From: Gloeobacter morelensis MG652769
GTDB taxonomy: Bacteria; Cyanobacteriota; Cyanobacteriia; Gloeobacterales; Gloeobacteraceae
Assembly: GCF_021018745.1 (NCBI RefSeq)
Contig: NZ_CP063845.1
Location: 248,001-312,000 of the forward strand
Length of the DNA: 64,000 nt
Direction of reading: 5' to 3'
The notes beneath the pieces were generated by a model, which was given only the letters and a program-made list of their open reading frames with translations, searched no databases and was not told the origin of the DNA. Position 1 is the first letter of the stretch; the number at the start of each line of letters is the position of its first letter. Made by a program: the position numbers and the translations under genes. This document shows, one piece after another, positions 56,061 through 64,000 of the stretch.

Positions 56061-56285
56061 CTAGTGAGTGATCTCGATTTCCAGCCCGTTATCACGGATA
56101 CGCCTGGGTACTTCTTCTGGAAACAGTCCCAGTTCGCGGGCCACCTCGGTGGCGATGTCACTCAGGTGAGCCATGTCCTCCTGCAATTCGTCGATGTCGT
56201 CCTTCCAGTAGGTGCCGTGGGCCGCCTGACCCTGCTGGGCCAGATCGTAAAGGATGTCTCGAAGTCGCACGGTCGCGTCCCCCAA
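56061..56285 (-). CDS. hypothetical protein, 74 aa
   Basis: Frame starts at a TTG (56285); no upstream ATG is available, so the start is uncertain. Sequence is a charged helical protein (RLRDILYDLAQQGQAAHGTY, DIDELQEDMAHLSDIATEVA) without membrane segment. Ends EVPRRIRDNGLEIEITH. Position downstream of the anti-sigma gene on the same strand suggests it might belong to that operon. Family unknown. Confidence 0.5.
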   Translation of the reverse strand: MGDATVRLRDILYDLAQQGQAAHGTYWKDDIDELQEDMAHLSDIATEVARELGLFPEEVPRRIRDNGLEIEITH

Positions 56286-56337
56286 AATGTACCGTCTGCG
56301 GACGGCGCCCCCTAGGGACGCTTTTTGCCGGTGAAGC

Positions 56338-57063
56338 TTAAATACTGCTGGTCATCACCATCGGCCCCACCGCCTGGGAAGCGTCGCCGCGCTCGCGGGT
56401 CACCACCAGCGGCGCGGTGAGAAAATTGCCGTTGAGGGGCAGTTTTACGTAGACACTGCCCGCCTCTCCCGGCATGAATTCGCCGCAGGCCACCTTGCGG
56501 CCGTCCACCACCGCCCACAGCCGGTAGACTTCTCCCCGGGCGGGCATGGGTAGATTGCCGAGGGTGACGACCACCTCGGGGGTGCCGGGGGTGATCAGAA
56601 TATTCCCCGAGGCGCTTCGGGCAGAATCCATCCCGCGCAGCGACACCAGGCGGGTAGTGTCCTGCTGCAGCATGCTCACCAAGTCGCGGTAGCGGCCGAC
56701 TTCCTGACGGCTTTGGGTCAGTTGGGCGCGCAACTGCCAGCTGTCGAATCCGAGGGTAACCACCAGCGCGGCGGCGACGGCCGAGGCGGCCCAGGGCAGC
56801 CACCCGGAGCGGGTACGGCGGCCGGCGGCCGGCTGTGCATTGCTCGCTTCCAGGATGCGGTTGCGCAGGGCGGCGGAGGGGTTGTTATCCTCCGGCAGGG
56901 CGTAAGGCAGCAGCGAAAGGGTTTCTTGCAAACGGGCCAGTTCGGCGCGCGCCTCGGGGTGTTTGGCAAGCCACGCCTCGAAGGTCCGGCGCTCCTCGTC
57001 ACTCAAGTCGCCCAGGACATAGCCCGCCATCAGTTCTTCCCACTCGCCCGGTTGCCTGTTCAT
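56338..57063 (-). CDS. anti-sigma factor, RskA/anti-sigma-K type
   Basis: 241 aa. Cytoplasmic N-terminal sigma-binding domain (MNRQPGEWEELMAGYVLGDL, EERRTFEAWLAKHPEARAEL) without a Zn-binding HxxxCxxC, one membrane helix (WLPWAASAVAAALVVTLGFD), then a periplasmic RskA domain (PEVVVTLGNLPMPARGEVYR, GEFMPGEAGSVYVKLP). It starts 3 bp after the stop of the ECF sigma gene, so the pair is coupled. It would hold the sigma factor inactive until an envelope or redox signal. Confidence 0.9.
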   Translation of the reverse strand: MNRQPGEWEELMAGYVLGDLSDEERRTFEAWLAKHPEARAELARLQETLSLLPYALPEDNNPSAALRNRILEASNAQPAAGRRTRSGWLPWAASAVAAALVVTLGFDSWQLRAQLTQSRQEVGRYRDLVSMLQQDTTRLVSLRGMDSARSASGNILITPGTPEVVVTLGNLPMPARGEVYRLWAVVDGRKVACGEFMPGEAGSVYVKLPLNGNFLTAPLVVTRERGDASQAVGPMVMTSSI

Positions 57064-57066
57064 ACG

Positions 57067-57624
57067 CTACCCCACGAGATCCCGCAGCAGATTGCGGAGC
57101 TTGAGCAGACCTTGGCGGCTGCGGGTCTTGACGGTGCCGAGGGGGGTTTCGAGCCGACTTGCGATCTCCGACTGGCTCAAACCCTCGTAATATGCCAGTT
57201 CTAACGCCTGACGCTGGGCTTTGGGAAGTTGCTCCAGGGCAGTTTTGACCTGCCGGGCCACTTCGGCGTTGGCTACGCGCTCGAAGGGAGTCGGGCCAGG
57301 GGCAGTGCCGGTGCCCAGCTCCTGGGTCCACTTTTGCAAAAAACGCAAATTCGAGCCGCGCGAGCGCACCCGGTCGATGGCCCGCGAGCGGGTGAGGGTC
57401 AGCAAATAGTTGCTGAGGGTCCCCCGGGCCGGGTCGTAGGCTTTTTTTTGCCAGAGGATGAGAAACACTTCTTGAGTGAGATCTTCGGCCTCCTGGTTGT
57501 TGGCGAGGATGCGCACCGCCAATCGGTAAACCAGCCTGCCGTGCCGGTCGTAGAGCACCCCGAGGGCCGATGCGCTGCCCCGCTTGAGGTCTGCGTATAT
57601 CTCGGCGTCGCTGGGCGGGTCCAT
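57067..57624 (-). CDS. ECF RNA polymerase sigma factor (SigK-like)
   Basis: 185 aa from the ATG at 57624, which has AGAGGA five bases upstream; upstream starts in frame add up to 91 non-conserved residues. Region 2 (LGVLYDRHGRLVYRLAVRIL, AEDLTQEVFLILWQKKAYDP) and region 4 (ALEQLPKAQRQALELAYYEG, SEIASRLETPLGTVKTRSRQ) are clear. Directs a small regulon, with the linked anti-sigma as its inhibitor; targets unknown. Confidence 0.92.
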   Translation of the reverse strand: MDPPSDAEIYADLKRGSASALGVLYDRHGRLVYRLAVRILANNQEAEDLTQEVFLILWQKKAYDPARGTLSNYLLTLTRSRAIDRVRSRGSNLRFLQKWTQELGTGTAPGPTPFERVANAEVARQVKTALEQLPKAQRQALELAYYEGLSQSEIASRLETPLGTVKTRSRQGLLKLRNLLRDLVG

Positions 57625-57919
57625 GGCATTCCTCTGGTTGCCGCCGGCAGTCGGCAGCAAGTTGCGCCCTGGCCGGATCTCCTCCACAGAATAAATGGCT
57701 TGCGGCCACAGGCTGAAAAAATCGTTCGCCGACGCCAGGATATCCATGATCGCTTGCTTGTCTCCTTGGGCTGCTCTAGGCGGTATACGGACAGCCGTTG
57801 GCTGCGGATTGGCGCGTCTCACCCTCATCCGATCTGGGTATTGTTCCGTATGCCATATAACACCAAAAAGACCCCGGCCCCGGCCGGTCGGTCCCATTGA
57901 CGTTCATGGAGTCCAGGCG

Positions 57920-58528
57920 ATGCCCGAGTTCCCCACCTTCGATCAATTCCCACCCGCCCTGCAGGCCGCGGCCGTCCGCCGGAAACTGCAAAGCGGCGAA
58001 TCGGTTTTCCGCCAGGGCGATACGGCCCTGGCTTTCTACGCGGTCGAGCGGGGGCGGATCCGCGTGGTCAGCCACACCCGCACCGGCCGCACGGTGCTAT
58101 TGTACCGGGCGGTCGCGGGCGAATGCTTCGCTGAAACCTCGCTGTTCGCCGAGCAGTACAGTTGCGAGGCGATCGCCGATGTGCCTGCGCAGGTGGTGAG
58201 CTTTCCTACAGCGGCGCTGGTAGCGGCTCTGCGCTTCAAGCCGGAATTGGCGGAGCACTTCTTGCAGATGCTCTCCGAGCGCATCCACAGTCTCAAGGAG
58301 CGCGTCAATCTCCAGAACATCGCCCCGGCGCGCGACCGCGTGCTGGAGTACCTGTTCGTGGCCGTGCCCCCCGGCCAGACGACCGTCGCCTTCGACCGCT
58401 CCTTTCGAGAGATCGCCGACGAGCTGAACCTGACGCAGGAGACGCTCTACCGGACACTGGCCGAACTGGAGCGCGAAGGGGTGATTAGCCGCCAAAAGCG
58501 TTCGATCACCCTGCGGCGCACCGCCTAG
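57920..58528 (+). CDS. Crp/Fnr-family transcriptional regulator
   Basis: 202 aa from the ATG at 57920. N-terminal cyclic-nucleotide-type barrel (LQSGESVFRQGDTALAFYAV, GRTVLLYRAVAGECFAETSL), dimer helix, and C-terminal HTH (FREIADELNLTQETLYRTLAELE). No Fnr-type four-Cys iron-sulfur cluster and no obvious cAMP-binding Arg-Ser pair in the usual place, so the effector is unknown. Divergent from the sigma/anti-sigma pair. A small secreted coiled-coil protein follows on the same strand. Confidence 0.88.
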   Translation: MPEFPTFDQFPPALQAAAVRRKLQSGESVFRQGDTALAFYAVERGRIRVVSHTRTGRTVLLYRAVAGECFAETSLFAEQYSCEAIADVPAQVVSFPTAALVAALRFKPELAEHFLQMLSERIHSLKERVNLQNIAPARDRVLEYLFVAVPPGQTTVAFDRSFREIADELNLTQETLYRTLAELEREGVISRQKRSITLRRTA

Positions 58529-58629
58529 TCGTCCAAAAGCTGATCTGGATCATAGAATCCGGTCAAAACCGCTCTGTACAATCGGCCCGCCTGTCCGTAT
58601 CCACCAAACCGTCGTTTCAGGAGTCCGTT

Positions 58630-58905
58630 ATGCGCCCTATTGGTTTGCCTCTACTGTTGGCCGCCGCCCTGGCAGCCCCCCTTTCGCCGGTCTTCGCCGC
58701 GGACACGCCGCTGGTTGTGGCTCAGCGGGAATCGTCGCCTAACCCCCGCAGCGGCGGCGACACCTCGGATGAGTTGCGGACGTTCTTTGAAAAAGAAATT
58801 GCCGCCTTGCGCAGCGAAATGGCCGCCTTGCGCAGTGAAATGAGTGCGATGCGCGCGGAGATGGGCATGATGCGCTCTCAGATGCCCAGCAACATGAAAA
58901 AGTAG
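58630..58905 (+). CDS. small secreted coiled-coil protein, 91 aa
   Basis: Signal peptide MRPIGLPLLLAAALAAPLSP followed by VFAAD, then a heptad-repeat coiled coil (EIAALRSEMAALRSEMSAMR, with further Met-rich heptads to the end). Probably periplasmic, possibly metal- or protein-binding through the Met residues. It has an upstream Shine-Dalgarno (CAGGAG) 6 bases before the ATG. Family unknown. Confidence 0.7.
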   Translation: MRPIGLPLLLAAALAAPLSPVFAADTPLVVAQRESSPNPRSGGDTSDELRTFFEKEIAALRSEMAALRSEMSAMRAEMGMMRSQMPSNMKK

Positions 58906-59072
58906 ACGCTTGCACTTTGGGCAATCCGATAGGCGGGGCGCTGCGTATGCCAAGCGTCCCGCCCGGCAAAACCCCGGCGGGTATGCCCATGATCCGCGTC
59001 ATGGACATGCTTCTACGCCGCTCCAGACAATGGGCGGTGCCCACGCCAATCCCACGTGTTCAAGGAGTTGTC

Positions 59073-59348
59073 ATGCTCAAAGTGTGTGTGAATCTACTGA
59101 CGGCCGCTGCGCTGACCCTGTCTGCCCCGGCGGCTTTCGCCGCGCAACCGACCCTGCTTGCGCAGGCGGGCGACGCCATGAAGGGTGACGCCATGAAGGG
59201 CGATGCCATGAAGGGTGACGCCATGAAGGGCGATGCCATGAAGGGCGATGCGATGAAAAAAAGCGATGCTATGAAGAAGGGCGATGCCATGAAAGGCGAC
59301 GCCATGAAAGGCGACGCGATGAAAGGCGACGCCATGAAGAAGCCTTAA
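59073..59348 (+). CDS. secreted pentapeptide (DAMKG) tandem-repeat protein
   Basis: 91 aa. Signal peptide (LKVCVNLLTAAALTLSAPAA) then about a dozen tandem DAMK(G/K) repeats, the pentapeptide MxKDx-like family. AAGGAGTTGTC precedes the ATG at 59073. The DNA repeat unit is 15 bp with near-identical copies, so copy number may vary between strains. The repeats are acidic-basic and Met-rich; the role is unknown, with metal binding a guess. Confidence 0.75.
   Translation: MLKVCVNLLTAAALTLSAPAAFAAQPTLLAQAGDAMKGDAMKGDAMKGDAMKGDAMKGDAMKKSDAMKKGDAMKGDAMKGDAMKGDAMKKP
59166..59345 (+). repeat. 15-bp tandem repeat array inside the DAMKG gene
   Basis: Roughly 12 copies of a 15-bp unit (consensus gacgccatgaagggc-type, with some AAA/AAG variants). 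Likely to expand and contract by slippage, altering protein length in 5-residue steps without breaking the frame. Confidence 0.85.
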
Positions 59349-59435
59349 CCCGGCTGTCGCGTTCTTCTTGTTACCCCATGCCCTTCGAACCTGCGGAGGG
59401 CATGCCCCTTTCCACCTCACGCACCAGAGGTCTCG

Positions 59436-60035
59436 ATGACCGCGCAAGCGACACCGCGCAAACCGGCGATTCCCAAGCAGGCTCTGGCTGCCAAGGCCTT
59501 TCACTGGGTCAATCTGGTCGCTTTGTTCGCCATGATGGGCAGCGGCTTGCAGATCTACAACGCCAATCCGGTCTTCGGCGGCCGGGCAGGCTATCATTTT
59601 CCCGATTTTTTGCTCCTGGGCGGCTGGCTTGCCGGGGGGCGGCACTGGCACTTTTTTTTCATGTGGGTCTTCGGCCTGAACCTGCTATGGTATGGGCTTT
59701 ACGTCTTTTTCACGCGGCGCTGGAAAAATCGCTACGCGGGCAAAAACGACCTGGAGGCACTCCAAAAGTCCACCAACCCCAGGCGGCGCAACTACGCCGT
59801 GCACCGGCTGGTCTATACCGCCTTCATCCCGGTGTTGCTGTTGGCGCTGCTTACCGGTCTCGGGATGTGGAAACCGGTGCAGTTCGGCTGGATCGTGGCG
59901 ATGTTCGGCGGCTGGCAGGCATTGCGCACGGTCCACTTTCTGACCATTCCGACGGTGCTGGGGCTGATGGCGGTCCACTCGCTACTCGCTCTCAACGTTG
60001 GCCAATGGAAACTGGTGCGCTCGATGTTTACTTGA
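59436..60035 (+). CDS. cytochrome b561/b-type membrane subunit
   Basis: 199 aa, four membrane helices (FHWVNLVALFAMMGSGLQIY; HWHFFFMWVFGLNLLWYGLY; VYTAFIPVLLLALLTGLGMW; FLTIPTVLGLMAVHSLLALN). Haem-ligand His candidates FHW, RHWHF, VHF and AVHS. Like the membrane partner of MsrP/sulfite-oxidase-type enzymes, it would deliver quinol electrons to the molybdoenzyme whose gene starts 10 bp downstream. Confidence 0.87.
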   Translation: MTAQATPRKPAIPKQALAAKAFHWVNLVALFAMMGSGLQIYNANPVFGGRAGYHFPDFLLLGGWLAGGRHWHFFFMWVFGLNLLWYGLYVFFTRRWKNRYAGKNDLEALQKSTNPRRRNYAVHRLVYTAFIPVLLLALLTGLGMWKPVQFGWIVAMFGGWQALRTVHFLTIPTVLGLMAVHSLLALNVGQWKLVRSMFT

Positions 60036-60045
60036 GGCACACGCG

Positions 60046-60792
60046 ATGAGCGATTTTCTGCGGATCGGACGGCGCAAACTCGTCAGCCTGGGCGGCATGA
60101 GTCTGCTGTTGGCTGCCTGCGGGCGCGGTTCGGTGCAAACCCAGATCGAACAAAAACTCTTCGAGCTGTCGGACCCGCTCAACCGCAGCTTCGAGCAACT
60201 GCTGTTCAGCTCCCAGCGCCTCGCCCCGGAGTTTCAGCGCCAAGAGATCGAGCCCGAGGCGCTGCTGGTCAACACCGCCGAGGATTTCCCGCCCCAGATC
60301 GACCCGGGCACCTACCGCCTCACCGTCGGCGGCCTGGTGAAAAAGCCTGTGAGCTTGAGCCTGGAGGAGATCCGCAAGTTGCCCTACCGCTCCGAAATCA
60401 TCCGCCACGTCTGCGTCGAAGGGTGGGCGGCCATCGTCCAGTGGGGCGGCCTGCCGCTGGTGGAGTTGCTCAAATTCGTGCAGCCCAAGCCCGAGGCGCG
60501 CTATGTGTTCTTTCGCTCGGCAGAAGGCTTCCGCAACAGCCAGGGTGAGCTATACGGCTTCTACGAGACCTGGGATCTGGCAAGTTGCGTTCACCCGCAG
60601 ACGGTGATGGCCTACGAAAAAAATTTCAAGCCGCTACCGGCCAGTAACGGCGCGCCTATGCGCCTCGCCTCGCCCATCAAGCTCGGATACAAGCAGATCA
60701 AATGGGTAACCGAGATTATGCTGCTGGCGGCACTGCCGGAGCAGTTGGGTTACTGGGTCGATTTCGGGTACGAGTGGTACGGCGGGATCTAA
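60046..60792 (+). CDS. sulfite-oxidase-fold molybdopterin protein (MsrP-like), Tat lipoprotein
   Basis: 248 aa. N-terminal twin-arginine motif (IGRRKLVSLGG) and a lipobox-like LLLAACG, then the sulfite oxidase/MsrP core: DPGTYRLTVGGLVKKPVSLS, RHVCVEGWAAIVQWGGLPLV with the molybdenum-ligating Cys, and GAPMRLASPIKLGYKQIKWV. Likely an exported methionine-sulfoxide-type reductase or related oxidoreductase. Forms an operon with the b-type cytochrome. The N-terminal anchor is unusual for a periplasmic MsrP. Confidence 0.88.
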   Translation: MSDFLRIGRRKLVSLGGMSLLLAACGRGSVQTQIEQKLFELSDPLNRSFEQLLFSSQRLAPEFQRQEIEPEALLVNTAEDFPPQIDPGTYRLTVGGLVKKPVSLSLEEIRKLPYRSEIIRHVCVEGWAAIVQWGGLPLVELLKFVQPKPEARYVFFRSAEGFRNSQGELYGFYETWDLASCVHPQTVMAYEKNFKPLPASNGAPMRLASPIKLGYKQIKWVTEIMLLAALPEQLGYWVDFGYEWYGGI

Positions 60793-61421
60793 AGGTTGCT
60801 GGCCTGTGCAATAGTCTTATCGAGCCACTGGGTAAGCAAGGCGAATCGCGGACACCGCGCTGCTATACGGTCCGGACGGATCTTTCCCAGCAACTGGGAT
60901 GCGTGCTTAATCTTTGCGTACTCGCCTTTTTGAGTCTGTTGGGTGGCACGAGTGAGGGCAGCGTAGATTGCTTGTTTGGGTTCTTCTTCAAGATTTTGAC
61001 GCTGGGGTAGTGCACTGCTGTTGAATCCCTGACCGTAGTAGCGTCTGAGCGCGTCGATGTCTGCGACAAGCCATGTTTCCATTGTCTGTACCATCAAGTG
61101 GACACGGTCGGGGCAAACAGCTGAAAGTTTCCATTTATCACGTTGTTCCAGGTGAGTAACGTGTGCCTTATTTCCCTGATAAGTAATACGTTCCTCAGCA
61201 TCCACCAGCAGAACAATAATTTGGTTTGCATGATGCGCTGTCGCATGGATAAATGCCTCGTAAGTTTGCTGACGACTTCCGCGCATCGCAAGTCTCCAAA
61301 GCACTCGGTGTTTGCGTGCAGCTTGCTTCTGGGAATCTAGAAGCGCATCAAATCCTTGCCTAAGCTCTTGCATATTTCCAGTGCTGCCACCTTCGACGAA
61401 AATCTTGATTTCAAGCGTCAC
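60789..61421 (-). CDS. DUF4276-family protein (TOPRIM-like)
   Basis: 210 aa. Matches the DUF4276 pattern: MTLEIKIFVEGGSTGNMQEL (acidic VEG motif of TOPRIM-like nucleases), IIVLLVDAEERITYQ (second acidic motif D-x-E), VHLMVQTMETWLVADIDALR. The start (ATG, 61419-61421) overlaps the ATPase stop as ATGA. AAA ATPase plus DUF4276 pairs recur in bacteria and are suspected abortive-infection or nuclease systems. GC is lower than the surroundings. Confidence 0.85.
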   Translation of the reverse strand: MTLEIKIFVEGGSTGNMQELRQGFDALLDSQKQAARKHRVLWRLAMRGSRQQTYEAFIHATAHHANQIIVLLVDAEERITYQGNKAHVTHLEQRDKWKLSAVCPDRVHLMVQTMETWLVADIDALRRYYGQGFNSSALPQRQNLEEEPKQAIYAALTRATQQTQKGEYAKIKHASQLLGKIRPDRIAARCPRFALLTQWLDKTIAQASNL

Positions 61422-62578
61422 GGATTGCCCCCAAGATCACCCATGCGCCAGAGATCGCCAAGTCGGTATTTATCAAGCCAGTACTTTAATTTATCTAACT
61501 CAAGACGCGAGAAGACTGTCCCTTCTAGATACTCACAAACAAGCACAGATTCAACTTCTTCAGTGAGCGCGGAAAGCAAAGCATCTGAGTGTGTGGTGAC
61601 TATGAGCTGAGTTCTCTCACGTGCCAACATGAACAACTCTGCAAGAAGGGTCATTGTGTCCGGATGCAGGCCAAGCTCTGGTTCTTCAATACAGACAAGC
61701 GGTGGTGGGTCGGGCATCAGCAGCAAAGCAGCCATGGCCAAAAAACGAACGGTGCCATCCGACAGACGCGCAGCTGGCACAGGAGTCTTGAGACCTTGCT
61801 CATGCAGAAATATTTGTACGGTATCTCCTTCAACTGAGGTACTCAGTCCCTCATAACGAGGCAGAAATCGTTGAAGTATGTTGTCCAAGATATATTTTGT
61901 ATCGCTGTGTTCCAGGCGATTTAAAATATTGCCAAGTTTCCTGAAGTCTTCTGGAAATCCCGCACGCTTTGACTGCCCTAAGTGTCCTATACTCCATTCT
62001 CGAAATATCTGTATGTTTGCAAACTGCATCGCAAACCATCTCAGCTTGGGATAATCAGGGAGATCTGTGTAATGTGAGAGAACAGACTCGTTGTAAGCGA
62101 GATCTTCAACCAACCTGTGGCTGTATTCTTCCTCCGCAAACTCATCAATCCATGCAGAAGATAAAAATACCCGCGAACGCCTGAAAGTATATCCATCTTG
62201 GCTTATACCTGTATTCTCTGTCTCAATTTCCATAAGCGATTCAGTTTCAATCACCGGCATATCAGCTAAGTCTTTAAAACTTAGCTGATAATATAGAGAA
62301 TGCTTGAATTCGTCCTTTAGGTGTGCATCGATTGTCGCCTTCACTTGGTCATTCCATTCACTGCCTTTCCAAAGCCACTCTCGGATGCCACCGCCGTTAT
62401 TGATTGCTGATGCGAAATTTGTAGGAGTGGCATGGAGTAACTCAATGGCCTTAATGAAGTTCGATTTTCCAGAACCGTTGGGGCCGATGATGACATTAAG
62501 ATCGCGCAGTTTTACTGCAGGTGATCCTGGCGGAAAAGAAAGCAAGCTGTCGAGACGTAGGGATTTAACGAATATCAT
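61418..62578 (-). CDS. AAA ATPase (RecF/SMC-like) paired with DUF4276
   Basis: 386 aa. ABC-ATPase-like AAA domain: Walker A IIGPNGSGKSNFIKAIELL, a coiled insertion, signature-like LSDGTVRFLAMAALLLMPDP, Walker B PPLVCIEEPELGLHPDTM and H-switch LIVTTHSDALLSAL. The same order occurs in OLD-family, PARIS AriA and related immune ATPases. Overlaps the nuclease-like partner by 4 bp. Lower GC and AT-rich codons suggest acquisition from another lineage. Confidence 0.87.
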   Translation of the reverse strand: MIFVKSLRLDSLLSFPPGSPAVKLRDLNVIIGPNGSGKSNFIKAIELLHATPTNFASAINNGGGIREWLWKGSEWNDQVKATIDAHLKDEFKHSLYYQLSFKDLADMPVIETESLMEIETENTGISQDGYTFRRSRVFLSSAWIDEFAEEEYSHRLVEDLAYNESVLSHYTDLPDYPKLRWFAMQFANIQIFREWSIGHLGQSKRAGFPEDFRKLGNILNRLEHSDTKYILDNILQRFLPRYEGLSTSVEGDTVQIFLHEQGLKTPVPAARLSDGTVRFLAMAALLLMPDPPPLVCIEEPELGLHPDTMTLLAELFMLARERTQLIVTTHSDALLSALTEEVESVLVCEYLEGTVFSRLELDKLKYWLDKYRLGDLWRMGDLGGNP

Positions 62579-62773
62579 AATTAGCTAGGCTCACAAGCAC
62601 AGGGCCATCTGTGACGGCGTTGATTAAATGTACTACCGGCGCTCGACAGGGGATTCTATCACCTCTAATCTATCAAGCTCACTCAGCGCACGCGAGAGTG
62701 CTTCGCGGTCTTCCCTCAGCAAGAAGTACTCGGGGAGGGAATTTCCACCCGAGCGCTGCTAACCTGGATCGGC

Positions 62774-62998
62774 ATGAAGGAACTGCCCCGCAAGGCACTG
62801 CCTCTGCACCCCTGTCCGGTATGCGGCCAATCGACCAAGGGTTTCTGGCCGGTCTTCACCGCGGATCGCCGTCTTGAAAAAGCCGGTTGCCGCGACTGCT
62901 TCGCCGCCCAGTACCGTCGCGATTGCCCGGGGTACGCCGCGGATTTTCTGGCCCGGGTCGAAGAATTCTACCTGCGCTCCGACCCGAGCGACCCTTGA
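62774..62998 (+). CDS. small CxxC protein, 74 aa
   Basis: MKELPRKALPLHPCPVCGQS with CPVC at 14-17 and a second Cys pair (GCRDC) near 39-42, which could bind one Zn as a ribbon. The rest is helical (ADFLARVEEFYLRSDPS). No ribosome site is obvious. Convergent with the sensor kinase. Unknown family; may be a zinc-ribbon adaptor. Confidence 0.55.
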   Translation: MKELPRKALPLHPCPVCGQSTKGFWPVFTADRRLEKAGCRDCFAAQYRRDCPGYAADFLARVEEFYLRSDPSDP

Positions 62999-63006
62999 GA
63001 GGCTCA

Positions 63007-64000
63007 TCAACGATCGATCAGAATCGGTGGCTGAGCTGTGGACGCCGCTGCTGCCGCCGTCGGCATCTGCCACGACAGAGCGACCGTGACGCCTCCCTGC
63101 GCCCGGTCGGTGCGCTGCCAGTTGCCGCCGGGCAATTCCCCGGCGATCGTGTTCATGATCTTGGTGCCGTAGCCGCCGCCGGTAGCCGAAGCCGCGAGGG
63201 GGGGTCCGTCGTTTTCGACCACCAGGTGGGCGGTGTAGCCCTGTTGAGCGAGTTCGACCCGCAGCCACCCGGCTCCGTGCGGCTGGGCGTGGCGGATGAC
63301 ATTGACGAGCGCTTCTTTAAAAAAGCGAAACAGGTCCTCGCGGGCATCCAGCCAGGTGCTGTCCGCACTCGGTTCCTCCAGGGGCATGATGTCGCGCTCG
63401 ACCGTCAGCGTCAGCTCGCCCGCGTCCAGCAGCCGGTCGAGTTCGGCGTGCAAACCGGCGTGCAGGCCATCTTTGAGCGAAGGGGTGATTTCGAGTTTGG
63501 CCGCCACCTGCCTGAGGTCATTTAATTCGACGCGGATCGCCCGGCCGACCTGCTGCAGAGCCGCCAGGGCCTCATCGACGGCGTGCGCCTCCGGCGATGG
63601 AGCGGGCAGTGTAAGCAGCAACTCTTCGAGATTATCCATCACCAGCTTCAACTCCTGCAGCGGCCGGTCGTGGATGTCGGTGGCCACCCGGAACAACAGT
63701 TTTTTGGCCTGCTTGAGGATGGCCTCGCGCTCGGCCCGCCGCAGCCGGTTGATTTCTTCCTGCTGGGCGGTGAGGCGGGCCCGGGTAGCCGCCCGGGCCC
63801 GCAGATAAAAAAGCGTGTTGCCCGTAAAGACAAAGGCCGCCAAGGGCGGCAGCACCGGCAACAGCAGCGTCGGCTCGGTGCGCAAGGCAGCAACCACCAC
63901 CGCGGCGAAACCGACCAAAAGCGCCGGGGCAAGCCAGCGGGCGTAGCGCTGGTCGAGGCACCAGCCGCTCAGCACTCCGAAACCCAAAATCAGCAGCAGA
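63007..64000 (-). CDS. sensor histidine kinase (NarX/LiaS-type HisKA_3), 5' part beyond window
   Basis: Open frame of 330 codons running to the window edge, so the N-terminus (likely a CHASE2-type sensor) is missing. Remaining parts: three membrane helices (LAPALLVGFAAVVVAALRTE; LLLPVLPPLAAFVFTGNTLF), a linker coil, the H-box ATDIHDRPLQELKLVMDNLE with the phospho-His, and an HATPase with N-box EALVNVIRHAQPHG and G-box GGGYGTKIMNTIAGELPGG. The response regulator is not in the window. Confidence 0.85.
   Translation of the reverse strand, partial: LLLILGFGVLSGWCLDQRYARWLAPALLVGFAAVVVAALRTEPTLLLPVLPPLAAFVFTGNTLFYLRARAATRARLTAQQEEINRLRRAEREAILKQAKKLLFRVATDIHDRPLQELKLVMDNLEELLLTLPAPSPEAHAVDEALAALQQVGRAIRVELNDLRQVAAKLEITPSLKDGLHAGLHAELDRLLDAGELTLTVERDIMPLEEPSADSTWLDAREDLFRFFKEALVNVIRHAQPHGAGWLRVELAQQGYTAHLVVENDGPPLAASATGGGYGTKIMNTIAGELPGGNWQRTDRAQGGVTVALSWQMPTAAAAASTAQPPILIDR

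Overview
This 64 kb, GC-rich window looks like chromosome of a thylakoid-less cyanobacterium of the genus Gloeobacter (G. violaceus PCC 7421 or a close relative). The reasons are a complete phycoerythrin plus phycocyanin rod locus, a giant rod linker with three PF00427 linker domains (a type described from Gloeobacter), a CrtW-type carotenoid ketolase of about 256 aa, and cyanobacteria-specific families such as CpeR, CpeY/CpeZ and cyanoexosortase. The species call is inferred from gene content; no database was searched.

Layout. 1-3.4 kb: an edge-truncated TIGR04255 protein, a CrtW-like ketolase, peptide deformylase and a small unknown. 2.7-8.5 kb: an ABC efflux system (ATPase, membrane fusion protein, ADOP/MacB-type permease and its prefix ORF). 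Its fusion-protein gene is split by an IS982-family element and its permease by an in-frame TGA. Two copies of one promoter/operator block drive it. 8.7-10 kb: a GNAT acetyltransferase, a small ORF and a cytochrome b561-like protein.

10-32 kb: the phycobilisome rod island. On the minus strand lie the three-domain linker, three conventional rod linkers, two free CpcD-type caps and the CpcE/CpcF lyase. Upstream are pebB, pebA and a CpeS-family lyase, which make and attach phycoerythrobilin. Next come a pentapeptide-repeat protein, several HEAT-repeat proteins, an orphan phycobiliprotein-like protein, CpeT/CpcT- and CpcS/CpeU-family lyases, then cpeBA-cpeY-cpeZ, convergent cpeR, cpcBA, and an apcD-cpcT-small ORF operon. 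Pigment synthesis, attachment, subunits, linkers and the regulator are thus together. The core genes (apcA, apcB, apcC, apcE) are absent from the window.

32-43 kb: a methyltransferase, a sugar-nucleotide epimerase, an exosortase with its partner, a GT4 glycosyltransferase, a STAND NTPase with 14 WD40 blades, and an intact IS4-family element with a 9-bp target duplication. 42.6-53.5 kb: a DoxX protein, a DM13 protein and a carbon/redox run: type II NADH dehydrogenase, 6-phosphogluconate dehydrogenase, glucose-6-phosphate dehydrogenase, glucokinase, a GH63-like glucosidase, glucose dehydrogenase and a chlorite-dismutase-family protein. This suggests sugar release and oxidation through the oxidative pentose phosphate pathway.

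53.5-56 kb is decayed: fragments of a GMC oxidoreductase, one fused to an aquaporin-like N-terminus, flank an IS1182-family element whose transposase has an in-frame stop. 56-64 kb: an anti-sigma/ECF sigma pair, a Crp/Fnr regulator, two small secreted proteins (one of tandem DAMKG repeats), a cytochrome b561 plus sulfite-oxidase-fold pair, a lower-GC AAA ATPase/DUF4276 pair (candidate defence module), a small CxxC protein and an edge-truncated sensor kinase. I saw no rRNA, convincing tRNA, CRISPR array or replication origin.
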